This document shows positions 12,901 through 24,989 of a stretch of DNA of 64,000 bases, piece after piece. The notes under the pieces were generated by a model. It was not told the origin of the DNA. It did no database searches and saw only the letters and a program-made list of their open reading frames with translations. Both the position numbers and the translations under genes were made by a program. The first letter of the stretch is position 1, and each line of letters starts with the position of its first letter. The DNA lies in the NCBI GenBank assembly GCA_025331565.1, contig JAFREQ010000012.1:7802501-7866500 (forward strand), in the 5' to 3' direction. This DNA comes from Holacanthus passer (Eukaryota; Chordata; Actinopteri; Pomacanthidae).

Positions 12901-12929
12901 ACATTCAGGTAAAGGCTGGCTCCGCTCCC

Positions 12930-13080
12930 AGGATGCACAGCTGCCGCATGGCGGGTTATTTATAGTCGGATGACGCAGATGTCTCACATCGGCACCTGGC
13001 AGGACCCTCAGCTGGAGACGCCTCTGCCCAGCTGCCCAACAACCGGGGATGCTGTTGCCAGGGAAAGAGGATTATGTTGA
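12930..13080. promoter_or_regulatory. candidate cis-regulatory cluster (E-boxes plus MEF2-like site)
   Basis: Within about 110 bases there are three CAGCTG E-boxes (12938-12943, 13009-13014, 13029-13034), one CACCTG (about 12993), a MEF2-type TTATTTATAG (12956-12965) and a TGACGCA CRE/AP-1-like site (about 12971). Local GC content is higher than in the surroundings. It lies about 3.1 kb upstream of the tent5b start. E-box plus MEF2 clusters are typical of muscle enhancers; the assignment here is inference from site density only. Confidence 0.25.
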
Positions 13081-15900
13081 CATCACAGGATTTGAAGTGA
13101 TCTTCCGTGGAGACCAAAACCACGGTTCGCCCACGAGCCAGGCCCTCGGAGGCTTGTGAGACGCTGTCAGCCTCCAGCGTGTTGTAGACAACAGATGAGA
13201 AGTGTGTGAACTAAATACACCAACGCATATGTTTGAGGAAAACACGATGCCTGAGTGCGTAAGAGCGTGTGTGTCTGTCTGTGTTTTATTGCTGCATCAC
13301 TAAAAACCCAACACGGGTCAATCATGAAACGAACTTTACTCTCTTGTAAACATTTTACATGTGCACTCACATGCTGTTTGGACAGGTACGAGAGGTAGAG
13401 ATTTCATAAATAATGACACATTTGCGTCATTTTAAAAGAGGAAATTAGTTTTCACCTGTATTGTTCACTGGCAAATAACAATCTTAAGGCTTTCGCGCCA
13501 CTGAAAGAGTAATGTCTGCTATTGTGAGTAATGTCTGCCATTGTGTGAGGTCCTTCACTAGGGGATAGTTAGTGCATTTAAACACATAATAGACTCCATC
13601 CAGGACCGGATGAGATATAAAGACAGTGACGGTGTGACCACTCCTGTAAGACCTGATGCAAAGAAGAGCAACAGATTCAGAAACTCAGAGGACGGGAGGA
13701 CATTGAATGCATCCAACGGCAGCTGGATGAAGCAATCTTACATGAGTACATTTTTTTATTTCAAGCCTGCTCTCATTTTTATGCCTCAGATGGACCATTA
13801 CGTCTATTTTTAGGCGTAAAAAGCTGACAAATGTTCTGTTCAGACACAGGAATGTCTTTATGTCTGCACCACCACCAGAAAATAAAAACACTCTGCGGTA
13901 CAGATAAGGAAGCAGAGTGGAAAGAAGTTGGACCGAGGTTAAAATGGAAAGCTTAAAGGGCATCACAGGTTATTGGAGTCTTGAGTCCCCGCACTATCAT
14001 GAGCAAATTAAATCAATGATTGTTCATGTGGTTTTAGTTTTATATTTTCCACTGGTTGAAAAAACAAACGACTCAAAGGTAGGGCCCCCCACTGTGAACA
14101 GGTCATATTAAAAATGATAAGGACCCTTAAAATGTATGATTAGCAAGCAACATTTAACAGTTTTAATAGCCTGCTATCGTAGTTTAAATACTCAGCGGCT
14201 GACAGCTTCTGGATTTCAGCAAAAATCAGGTGCATTTGTTTGCATAACACAAGTTTTTCCAAATACTGTGATGCTGATGTTGCTGTTGCTGATGTTTTAG
14301 CATATGAAAATAATACATATATGCAATTTTTGAGAAAGAAAAACAGGATGTGACATTTGTAAGACCTACACCCCCCGCTGTTAATGAGTAACATCTTCAA
14401 CTTGGTAAGGAGCTATTTCTTCAATCTCCTGAGTGACCTAAGTCCATGTAATGTAATTATTAGCCTGCAAATGCAAAGTTACCTAGAACTTCATCTCGCT
14501 TTTACAACGCTGTGTGGGAGGTCGCTGTCTTATCGTGGGGCTGTGCAGAGTGTTTTGTGGGGACGACCAAGTGAAGCAGAGGAACAAACCCTGCTGCTCA
14601 CTGACCGACAGCTGCTGACTGTCAGGGAGCTCTGGAGGAATGAGCACCCACCGGATCCTGCTCTAATCAGGAGCTGTTCGCCGATGCACACACCACCCTC
14701 TTTATAAACTCAACTAGGGCCTACAGTTTCACAGGGAGGGAACATGCACACTCGGCCGGACCGACCACCAAAACAAAGAACAGAGAAGTTCAGATTACAA
14801 CACGCAGAGAGGAAGTGTGACTTCATCCTCTGCTCAGGAGGCCATTACTTCACTGTGTCTTTACATAGCACAGACTTGTTTGCTGTTATATTAACGTTCA
14901 AAACTCATATATAGACCCTTTAAGTTGGTGACAATGATTAATAATCAGCCTAAAGAGATATAGAGTTAAGGTTTTAATTCCTATATGTGTGTTCTTCAAA
15001 ACTTCAAACCCTTTTTCTCAACTTCAGTATTTCAGCTGTATCTTTGGCAGAGACAGGCAGGCAGAGACTCTTATGGAAAGGAACATGCTCTGATGTTTAT
15101 GATGGTATATTTTCTATAAAGGGAATACGTTGCCTCAACAAATAGGACAAAGGATAAGACAGAAAAAGCAGAAAAACAGAATTTGTTCTTGTGAATTTCT
15201 GGTTATATTATGTTTGGCCTCTTCAAGTCCCTAAATAATTCAAATGAAACAGAAAAAACACTTTTTGGTTGAAGTGGTCACAGTTGGTGACTGGTGATGA
15301 GAAGTAGCAAGTAGACAAGGCTTTGTTTCAGGAGGTCATAAGTCAAGATGGCTGGAAAACACAGGACTAGATATTAGTAGCTTAATTTGTGACTGGTTAT
15401 TTTTTTGGATTATCTTGTTTGGACAAAGTCACTTGTAGCTGCTGCTGAAGTTCATTCAACTCCATTCTCCTACTTTTGGCGTGCTTAAGATCATTTCAGG
15501 GTTTCTGTGTGATCATAAAGTGTCTGATATTGAAGGAGGGCGTTGCTGATTAAAAAAACAAACAAAAAAAAAACATCCTGCATGTTCTGCAAACCTTCCC
15601 TGGACAAATAAAGCAACACATCACGGGAGGAAGAGTGGAGCTTGTGTTTGCACAACTGTAACCTGACCTCTGCAACCAATCACATGAAGTTATCTGTATA
15701 AATCTGACACAAGCATGCAAACCACACGCACAAGAAAAGCTTATTCCTAATAACGCTGCAGCTGATGTAGATGGGAAAACCCTGCGAGCCTGCAGCCTCA
15801 GTGTTGCAGAGGGGGGAGGAGGCTGCACATGGAGGGTGTTTCCTGTAGACAGGGCGTCCATAATCAATGACCAAACACAGCAGCCTATCACAGCACACAT
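13081..15900. other. spacer upstream of tent5b
   Basis: No exon was recognised. It includes a minor 19-bp direct duplication (GTAATGTCTGC(T/C)ATTGTG) at about 13509-13548. Confidence 0.5.
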
Positions 15901-15913
15901 GCTAATGAGCAGC

Positions 15914-15945
15914 TTTAAAACCCTCTTATGAATCGGGTCTTTGCG
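15914..15945 (+). promoter_or_regulatory. tent5b: probable tent5b core promoter (TATA-like)
   Basis: TTTAAAA at 15914-15920 is a TATA-like box and would place transcription start near 15945. From there to 16138 the leader is about 190 nt and contains no ATG before the tent5b start, consistent with a clean 5'UTR. A CCAAT motif lies further upstream at about 15676. Confidence 0.4.
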
Positions 15946-16138
15946 GACCGACCGGATTTCAGAGTTGCTCACAGGAGGAAGCAGCTGATCCACCTCTCAT
16001 CTCCTCTCACTCAACTTCTCTCCGCTTGAATAAGAAGCTGACAGCCAGAGGAATATCTGCAGAAGATCTCCTGATTCACAGACTGCTGCTTTTTCTCTCT
16101 GTCTTGGGAAAAGAAAAGGGGGGGACTGAAAGTTCACC

Positions 16139-16294
16139 ATGTCTTGCACTGATGCGTCGGATCAGAGTCGGCGGTTCTGCGTGTTGTCTTGGGATCAGGT
16201 GCAGCGCCTGGACTCGATCCTCGGGGAAGCTGTCCCCATCCACGGCCGAGGAAACTTCCCCACGCTGTCCGTGCAGCCCCGACAGATCGTCCAG
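16139..16294 (+). CDS. tent5b: tent5b exon 1
   Basis: 52 codons from ATG to the phase-0 junction ...RQIVQ|VVRAR. It carries the conserved SWDQVQRLD and HGRGNFPTL elements. The N-terminal tail before these is only about 17 residues, shorter than in mammalian TENT5B. Confidence 0.9.
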
Positions 16295-19200
16295 GTACTG
16301 ACTCACTCGTCCACACACTTGGGCTTAGGTTGGAGTTTGTGCATGAGGAGTTAGTTAGAAATACGTGTTTATAGCCTAGTGTATTTATATGCATTGAATG
16401 TAACAGTTGACTACAAGTGAGTGAAACCTGTGGATCATAGCTCCTGGTGGATTGGATAGTAAAAAGACACTGAGCTCTGTTTGTCCCATGTTATGCTCTC
16501 TAGGACCCCTGGTGGTCTCCAAACCCCAATTTCAGACCCACTGACCAACCCTGCATTTAACCTTCCTTGCATAATTGTACTTCCTGGACACATTACATCA
16601 TGATTTTACCAGGGATTTTTTTTTGTCTGTTTCCTCTTTTTGGTGCAAGCTTACATATTAAGTTGCTGTCACAAATGTCTTCTTATGGCTCTTTTCTCTT
16701 GGTGACTCTTTTATTGTGTTGAATGGTCTTTCTCATTTGTCATTTTCACATTCAAACTCCAAACTGGGGGGAAATATAGTGAGCAATATACTCTGTAACA
16801 GCTCCCCAGGTTTCACTTAAAATGTATGAGCCACATGCCAAAGTCCCTCCACATTTCCAGCCTCTTATGCACTGTGGCCGGATCTCGTTTCACTTCTCCT
16901 TCTGGTGTCTCTGGTTCTAAATGAACATATAGCAGAGTCAAAGTCCAGTCAGATGATTTGTTTTATAATCCCCCTTTTTTTTCCGTTTGCACATTGACAT
17001 ATCCAAGATGAGCTCGACAAGCCTGTGAATCCCTGAGCTTCATGCTTGTGGTCGTGGAAAGATGAATGCTCCATTGAGCGTGCAGGAGGCTTAAATACAG
17101 GTTTGAGCCCCAAATGTGGGGACTCTTGTTTCCCCTGGATTTGTGGAAACCCCATATAATTTTATTTAGCTAAAATCTGCCATCTGCCGCATTCATTTAG
17201 TGGTTGGCTGAACATCGATCAACGGTAAATCTCCTGTCATGACAACCTTGAATGGTGCTGTTTAGCCTAAATGTATATTTAATTTGCTTTTGCTGAAGCA
17301 GTGGTTGAATCACAGCTGGCACGACTGAGATCAACCTTTGTCCTACAGCATCACGATCATGTGGAGTCCAAGGGGTTAAAGCTGTAGCTGCAGAGCTGAG
17401 ATAACAACAGCCTCTTATGAATGAGTCTCTATACTACACAGCTATTTTCACTTTTTTCCTTCGCTCACCTTTTATTGATTTCTTTTTCTCAGTAAGTGAG
17501 GTAGACTTGATTAAACAGGGGTCGTGTTTCTGGCAGGATTTAATAAGTCAGCAGAAGTTCACCTGTGATCCAAAGGTAGTGCAGGGTGGAGGGGGCTTAA
17601 CCACTCACCTGCACTCAAGTATGTATGAGAAGAGAAGTGTTAAGTGTAGGCCTGAGCCTGAATTTGGCTGTGACTACTCTGACATAGCGGGACCACCGAA
17701 GCAAACGAAAACCACGATATTCTTGCTTCTGATTGAAATTTGAACCCAATCAGCACCTCGTTATGGCTGAGTTCTTACAATGCCAATCTCCGCTCTTCTG
17801 ATTTTGTCCCTCCAGCGCTCCTGTGCGAGGAGGTTGACTTGCCTTCAAAATGTTTGTTTGTCTGTAGCCTGACCCAGTGTGTATAAATAGAGCGGGCTTG
17901 TTATCTGATCACCATGGGAGAGAGAGTTAACAGACACTAATCTGACAGGTCAGTGCCAGAGGGGAGACTTAGGATTGTGCGCGAGTGTGTAACAACTAAT
18001 TTGCACTGTGGGCTTCACTGTTTGAATTGTACGCAGTTATTATTTGCTCGGTCTAAAGTCTTAGCTGTCGCTGTTACAGTCTGCTACATGTGTCAGCTTC
18101 AGTATCAAGCTTGCCAGATATATCAAGGTAGGTGCAGCCAGTTGATTGGTTCAGGTCTAAGTTCCCACCAAACACTTTGATCTCGTCCAAATGTTTTGAG
18201 AACATGACACAAGTGGTTTCCTTTCAGAGGAAATGATAGTGGCCCTGGTAGTGATGCTGGTAAACCCCGTCCAGCTGTAGATCATCCTCTTCCAATGTGG
18301 CTGCCCTGAGGCGAGACCCGTTCATTTCAACCTCTTACGGGTCACTGGGACAGAGGAAGGGAAACGCTGCTGACCCTCACTGACCTGAGGTTGTGACATT
18401 TAGCCTAAAGCAAGTTTTTATTTTGTTGTTGTTGAGCAGCACACTGGTCCTGCACACTGGTGTTCACTCTCCTGGCTGCAGTTCAGGATGATGAATCTTA
18501 TCACTGTGTCTGTGATAAGATGAAACGGTCTGACCCAGGGGGAGATGGACCTGGAGCACAAACTCACCAGCTCTGCTGCTCTTTGTTTGGGCTCTTTAGG
18601 TTTCATTCAGACTGAAGCTGATGGTGATGAAATGGACTTTTGTGAGCGGCGGTATTGATCTTGCCTTCACAAACCATTGATTTCCACTAGGCTCATGTGG
18701 AGCTTTTTTGAACATATTTCAACTAGAATCTCTTTAGATGTGTGTGTTTCTTTCATCATTTGTGCAACAACAAGGTCATTTTTGTTAATTTTTTGATGCA
18801 AATCATTACAGAGAACTTGTATAAATTCATTCATTAATAACATGCTGTGTCTCTGTCCTGTCCCTGTCCAGGTGGTGCGGGCGAGGCTGGAGGAGAGGGG
18901 TGTGTGTGTTAAGGATGTGAGGCTGAACGGCTCGGCTGCCAGCCACGTGCTCCATCAGGACACCGGACTGGGCTATAAGGACCTGGACCTGATCTTTGGC
19001 GTGTCTCTGAAAGATGATCAGGCCTTCCGCTTGGTGAAGGACGTCGTGCTGGACTGCCTGTTTGACTTCTTGCCAGCTGGGGTCTCGAAGGAGCGCATCA
19101 CGGCACTAACCCTCAAAGAGGCCTATGTACAGAAACTGGTGAAAGTCTGTAATGACACGGACCGCTGGAGCCTCATCTCGCTGTCCAACAACATGGGCAA

Positions 19201-19900
19201 GAATGTGGAGCTAAAATTTGTGGACTCTTTAAGGCGGCAGTTTGAATTCAGTGTGGACTCCTTCCAGATTTGCCTCGATTCTCTGCTCTTATTTGACCGC
19301 TGCTCAGAGACGCCCATGTCTGAGAGCTTTCACCCCACTGTGATCGGGGAGAGCGTGTACGGGGACTTCAAGGAGGCCATGGACCACCTGTGTCAGAGGA
19401 CCATAGCCACACGCAGCCCGGAAGAAATCAGAGGGGGCGGCTTATTGAAGTACTGCCACCTTCTGGTGCGAGGGTTCAGACCCTCGTCAGAGGCGGACAT
19501 GAAGCAGATGCAGCGCTACATGTGTTCACGCTTCTTTATTGACTTCTCTGACATAGGAGAGCAGCAGAGGAAACTGGAGGCCTACCTGCAAAACCACTTT
19601 GCTGGGATGGAGCACAAAAGGTACGAGTGCCTTATGACTCTGCACCAAGTGGTGAACGAGAGCACCGTGTGTCTGATGGGCCACGAGCGGCGCCAGACAC
19701 TCAGCCTCATCTCCATGCTGGCGCTGAAGGTGCTGGCCGAGCAGAACGCCATCCCCACTGTAACGAATGTCACGTGTTACTACCAGCCGGCTCCGTATGT
19801 GCAGGACATCAACTTCAGTAATTACTATATTGCACACGTGCAGCCGCCGCAGGTTTCGCCGTGCAGTACTTCATATCAGACGTGGCTGCCCTGTAGCTGA
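16139..19900 (+). CDS. tent5b: Terminal nucleotidyltransferase 5B-like (FAM46 family), 2 exons
   Basis: A non-canonical poly(A) polymerase of the TENT5/FAM46 family, which extends poly(A) tails of selected mRNAs in animals. Exon 1 is 16139-16294 (52 codons, donor CAG|GTACTG) and exon 2 is 18872-19900 (acceptor CCAG at 18868-18871, stop TGA), giving 394 residues, the usual family length. The core is intact: IHGRGNFPTL (about 35-44), the nucleotidyltransferase G-S motif at 72-73, catalytic Asp89 and Asp91 in YKDLDLIF, and a third carboxylate, Glu165, in KNVELKF. Family signatures EEIRGGGLLKYCHLLVR, CLMGHERRQTL and the C-terminal TWLPC are present. FPTLSVQPRQIVQ and AYVQKLVKVC fit TENT5B best, although the C-terminal YYQPAPYV segment is shared with TENT5A and C. 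The start codon context is ACC ATG. Which teleost paralogue (a or b copy) cannot be decided here. Confidence 0.93.
16295..18871 (+). other. tent5b: tent5b intron 1
   Basis: 2,577-nt GT-AG intron. It ends CTGTCCCTGTCCAG. No repeat family or nested gene was recognised. Confidence 0.85.
18872..19900 (+). CDS. tent5b: tent5b exon 2 (catalytic core and C-terminus)
   Basis: 342 codons plus stop in one uninterrupted exon, with the G-S/DLD catalytic site and the helical C-terminal domain. High G/C third positions confirm the frame. No frameshift or missing catalytic residue. Confidence 0.93.
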   Translation: MVRARLEERGVCVKDVRLNGSAASHVLHQDTGLGYKDLDLIFGVSLKDDQAFRLVKDVVLDCLFDFLPAGVSKERITALTLKEAYVQKLVKVCNDTDRWSLISLSNNMGKNVELKFVDSLRRQFEFSVDSFQICLDSLLLFDRCSETPMSESFHPTVIGESVYGDFKEAMDHLCQRTIATRSPEEIRGGGLLKYCHLLVRGFRPSSEADMKQMQRYMCSRFFIDFSDIGEQQRKLEAYLQNHFAGMEHKRYECLMTLHQVVNESTVCLMGHERRQTLSLISMLALKVLAEQNAIPTVTNVTCYYQPAPYVQDINFSNYYIAHVQPPQVSPCSTSYQTWLPCS

Positions 19901-21610
19901 ACCGGCTGCGAGAAGGGCAGAGGTGGACGCGTCTCCATCGCTCTTGATCTTTCAGAGGAAGTGGACTGAAAATACAAAAAAAAAAAAGAAACTCATGTTT
20001 GCCAAATGTGACTTGACTTAAACAATCCTGTACTGCTGTACATCCGATTGAGCCGACACGTTAATTTTTCTCACTTGTTTTGTCTTGCAAAACATCTGTA
20101 AGATTGCTGGTCATTTCTAAGATGTAGCGATAAATCTTGTTTAAGTATTAAAAAAAAAAAGTCTTTATGAAGCTTTGTATATGTCAAAAATACATTTTTT
20201 GAGGAAACAAACTTTGAAGCTGGTGTTATTTTCATACTCTGGCTTTATTTTTTTAAAATTACATACTGGACCAAAGATGTATTTGTTGTTCAGAAAGGGA
20301 ATGTTGTTATGATTCCAAGTGCCTAAAATGAAGCATGAAATGTTCTAAAAACATCTGTAAAGTGAGAACTATGCATTCAGTGTTTTCTAGATTACTCCGT
20401 CTCTCTTTTCAGGAACAGAGGCATTCATTTTTGTGAGATTAAAAAAAGGAAAAACTACACTTTTTTGTATCGTGGTTATTTTATTTTAACCTTGACCTAT
20501 AATGATTGTTGACATTTTAATCTTCTGTTCTAAGAGCTGCAGTTAGTTTCAACTGCTCATTATCTGAAACTGCCGCGCCATTCGCACAGTTGAGCTGTAT
20601 ATTCTCACATGACCATCGTAAACAGTAGGTTTTCATCGCAGCTGGGACTTTTACTCCCACTTTTGTCCCATCCTGATCTGCATGGGATAGATGGGAGGTT
20701 GTTTGTCCAATACTTGATAAGATGATGACAACAGGGCAGCTCATTTCCAGTAACTAGGCCCATTGAAATGCATATACTGTCGTCTGGAGTGAGTTGCATT
20801 TGTTGAACTGAGGCTGGGGATCCATTACAATCTGAGGACATGAACCATAAGGAGGCTTTTCTAATGCACAATGGCCTCTCTCTCCTCAGTGATACTAAAG
20901 CTTTTTAACAAAGGCTGGCCTGTTCTCCCACCCATGTTACCACTGGAAACCCAGCCCTGTTTGCTTGACTGATACCATATCCATGTCATTTTATCTGAGT
21001 CAGATTTAAAAAATCTTAACAAACATGGCTAGAAAGTTTGTCAAAAGCTTGACACAGCTCACATGGATATCCTCTCTAGTCACATTTGGGCCACTATTGA
21101 CATCCACTGCGCAAACTGAGAACAAGAAGTTTGTTTTGCCATGTGTGCGTCACACCCATTCATTCCTTCTCCATGTTAAACTCTAACTAAATGTTTAAGT
21201 CAGGCGTTGAAAGACCGCATTAAAGATGCAGTATTATTAAAGACTATATATACCCACTGCTTTATCTTTGCACAAATCTGTTAAATACAGGGTGACTGGT
21301 GGTGGTCACAGTGTCAGTTTACTGAGAACAGAATACTGGAGCCAATATAAAGTAATGTTAGACTGTTAATGTTTCTACTTGCACTTCATATCATATTCTC
21401 TTGCACACATGGCCTGATCCTGTTTGGGGAACCCAGGGCAAAGACTTGTGCTTGGGCCCCTCCTGATTCTCGCCTCCAAGTTACCATCAACTGTGGTGCT
21501 GGAACAATATTTAGTTTGTGGTAAAATGATTAACATAACTTTATTGGGAATATGCTTTATGTGAGCACAATATAAATACAAAACAAACAATAAAATATAT
21601 TTTGACACAG
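19901..21610 (+). other. tent5b: probable tent5b 3'UTR
   Basis: AU-rich DNA directly after the stop. Candidate poly(A) signals are ATTAAA at 20147-20152 and AATAAA at 21589-21594, so the UTR is about 0.26 or 1.7 kb. The true end is not decidable from sequence. Confidence 0.45.
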
Positions 21611-24600
21611 GGTCTTTCTACAAGACAGGGTAAAACATTAGCTCATAAACAGAACCTTCTTTAGTTGATGTTCTATATTGGTGCAAATTTCCTATCAATT
21701 TAGCAATTAAACTCCATCACTACTCTGCCTGTCTAAACAGTGGTCTAATGTCCTCTGTGGCTTTAAACTCTGATAAAATAACTCCAGCGACTTAAACAAG
21801 TCTTAACAAGAAGCCTGGTTAAGGAAAATTTAACTGGATAACAGTGTAAAAATGACACATTTAATTTGCTGTATAGCTATCTTTTTTCATTCATTGTCAC
21901 AGATGTGACAGATACAGCCATTGGTGCACTCGGTCATGCCTCATGGGATCAGTGCAGACAAAAGAGACACCGCACCCACATATCACAGGCAAGGAATAGA
22001 CAGTAAATAAAGCCTTTATTCATGCTTTTGCTTTGCAGATGCGCTAGCAGTCATTAAACATCACAATTTTTGAATGGAGTTTGTTGTGTAGCTCTCTTCA
22101 AATTGAGAGGCTGTACGGTGAAGGCTGTGTCTCACCTTCACTCTTGGCATATCCTGTTGGTACAATATGACATACACATATTTTAATAAATAGTGACACT
22201 GACACTCTGACACGACACAACAACTAGCACCATGCATCATACTATCAAAAGTATGATGCATCATCATGATTTTCCATGGTTCTGGTAAGTGTTGCGTGCT
22301 GTGTGTGCTGACACAGTTAGGCTTATCAGATCTGTCATAAACACCAATGGTGAAAATCACGCTGTTACTTTGGTCTCATGTTACTTTTGTACTAGCTCTA
22401 CTCCACAAAATCCTAAGTGCTCTTATGGCTCAGGGGGGTCTTTACAATTGAATAACTACTCAGGCAGAGATGATGCAGTCCTCTTCCATATTTGTGACTC
22501 TTTGAGTGTAATTGGTAGAAAATGGATCGCATAGTTCATTGGTGTAAACATGAAGCCTTTGCAGATGGTGATAAACTACATGAAGATGTGTGTTCTGGGT
22601 CATGACCTTTACAAGCTGCTGCGTGCAGTAATTTACAAATGATCTAAATGACAGTATGTTTCCTGCATACCTGCCTCCACTGAGGCAACGAGTTTATGGA
22701 AACTTTCAGTGGTCGAATGTTATTTATTACCTGTTATTCACTGTCTTCCCGAATGTGATTATCTTTTTTCCCCACTATATAAAATAACAGCATGTTGCAC
22801 AAGAAAAGATAAAAATGTATGGAAGCACTGAGATGTTATGAGCTGTAGGGTTATTTTGGATGCAATTTAACAGTAAACATACTGGAAATGATTTCTTGCT
22901 TTCTTTCAACGCCTATTCTGATACAGACGTTTTTAATCTAACATCCTGGTAATCCGTCATGATCACTGGCTCTGCTTGTTTTGGCACAATGCTCAAGTGT
23001 TTTGTGCTGTCGGTAAATTGTTCCTTTTGTGCTGCATGTGTTTTCCAAGCAGTTGTGAGTGTTTGGCATAAGGTACAGAGACCATCCTGGGGAGTGTTCT
23101 CGTTGCTGTCTTATAATGTTTGCCCATAAATTGAGCTGTAACAGAATCGCCTTATGGTCATTAGGTGAAATGTTAACTTTATAGCACTGGTGCATATAAG
23201 ACAGGCAAGATGGCTTCGTTGCCAGCTGGAAACGTGATCTACTTATTGTATTACAAAACATCTGTATAAATACAGAGATGTTACAGTTCATTGCTGATGG
23301 ATTTAACAGTAAACAAGTAGTAGCAGTAGGACTGATACGTTTGATTAAAACGATTTTCATCAAGTACCATGTCTAGATGTCAGAAGCAGATTTCATCCCA
23401 GGGATAATAGTGTGAGATTTCTGAGACATTTAATTTGGGCTTTAATTTGGCGAGTATGTGTGTGGGCTGAGGTTCTGCGCACACGTCTGTGTGAAAGGAG
23501 GGTGATGACAGGACTGAGACGTAGTAATGACAGAGATTTCACAATTTCTTGCCACAACACAAATCAAACTCACCCTGGTCTGGTATCTGTGCTATTACCT
23601 CTCCTGAAAAAGGGTTTATTCACCCAAGGGAGCGATTATAATGTCCCACTTACCCATTATCCATGGGGAGTTTCTCACTTTGTGCCTCTGTTAGGTGCAC
23701 ACTTTCTCTCCATGCTGCCTCCCCTGATGCCAGACAAACTTTTAGGACTTGGTCCGGATCACACTGACCTGAGTCAGGAAATGGAGATGTTTTAAATTAA
23801 GCTGTACTTGGGGAGCACATGACTCTGTGGATGTGACATCATCCTGAGGGTGCAAAGGGGAAACACATGTTTTAGTTGAACTGCATAATTGGAGCAAGCT
23901 GACAGTGCAGCTTCAGCTGGACGAGATGTGTTGCAGGGTACAGCACTGAGAAAGGTCCACAAGTTCAGCACAAGGTCTCCGTGAGGGGGAAAGATACCAA
24001 ATAACTGTGACATAGCTATCAACTAGTGCATTAAAGTGAGGAAAGCCACACTCACTTTACAACAAGACATGAAGCCTGTCGTTATGAATAATAGCACTAT
24101 ATGTCATAAGTTGCTGTTTTGGGGTTAAAATCTGTCTCCAAGATGTAATTTGGCATTTGGCATTTTTGACATAATTGAATGGACTTTGAAGGAGTTATGA
24201 AGAGTTTGGATGAATTTCTTATCTCACAGAAAAGCTTGTCATTTTTTAACTCTTCTTATGGAACATGAAAAGATGTCTGAAAACACTGGAGACACAAGGT
24301 TTTCCCTGGATAGTTATAAAAACATGAAAATCTGGACAGCAACAACGCAATAAATGCTTTTTGGCATGGATGCACTAAAGCTTTCTTCCATTGAGTAAGA
24401 GGTCATACGGTCCATAAAGGAGTTCTTGGCCGTTGGCTGATTAAAAAAACAATATAGCCTATATACATATACATCAACTAGGAGTGGAATGTGATTAAGT
24501 ACATCTATTGTGCGTACGTTTACTCTTAGTGCTGCACATAAGATTAGACCTCTGCTCAAGTGTATGTTGGGGAGAGCTATTTAGGATTTTTACATGATGT

Positions 24601-24850
24601 CACCAAACTCTACGCACTGATAAGATTGAAAGTGAGTAAGTTGTCTCGCCTGGACAGGCATAACAAAACCAACAGAAGGCTGATGGAGCTGTCAATCAAA
24701 CACAATCTGTCCACCCACACAGTCCTGAGAGCAGGTCTGATAGGCAACAAGTGAAAACACCTGTGTGGAGGGACTATGGATAATGCATGGCCTTTATGCA
24801 TCAGAGGAAACAAATCAGTAATAGGTGATAGGATTCATACAAATAGGAGC
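21611..24850. other. spacer, nothing recognised
   Basis: It contains the perfect hairpin at 22232-22261. No supported exon. Confidence 0.5.
22232..22261. repeat. perfect 12-bp inverted repeat, 6-nt loop
   Basis: ATGCATCATACT (22232-22243) and its exact reverse complement AGTATGATGCAT (22250-22261) flank the loop ATCAAA. Confidence 0.85.
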
Positions 24851-24854
24851 GTTC

Positions 24855-24985
24855 TGTACTTTTACTTTTGATACTTGAAGTACATTTTTCTGATAGTACT
24901 TAAGTACTTTTGCTAAAGCAATATTTTGAATATAGGACTTTTACTTATAAGGATTTGGTACAGTGAGACATTTCTAGTTTTACCT
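24855..24985. repeat. dispersed 'TACTTTTACTTTTGATACTT' repeat, copy 2
   Basis: TACTTTTACTTTTGATACTT, then AAGTACTTTTGC and GGACTTTTACTTATAAGGA. It belongs to the same family as 8695-8915 and 36765-36955. Confidence 0.6.
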
Positions 24986-24989
24986 GGAA

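Noticed and set aside
15550..15993. 147-codon frame on the - strand
   Set aside because: It overlaps the tent5b promoter/5'UTR region and has no recognisable protein features.
22938..23363. 141-codon frame on the - strand
   Set aside because: No domain, many Cys/Asn/Thr from AT-rich DNA, and no codon bias.
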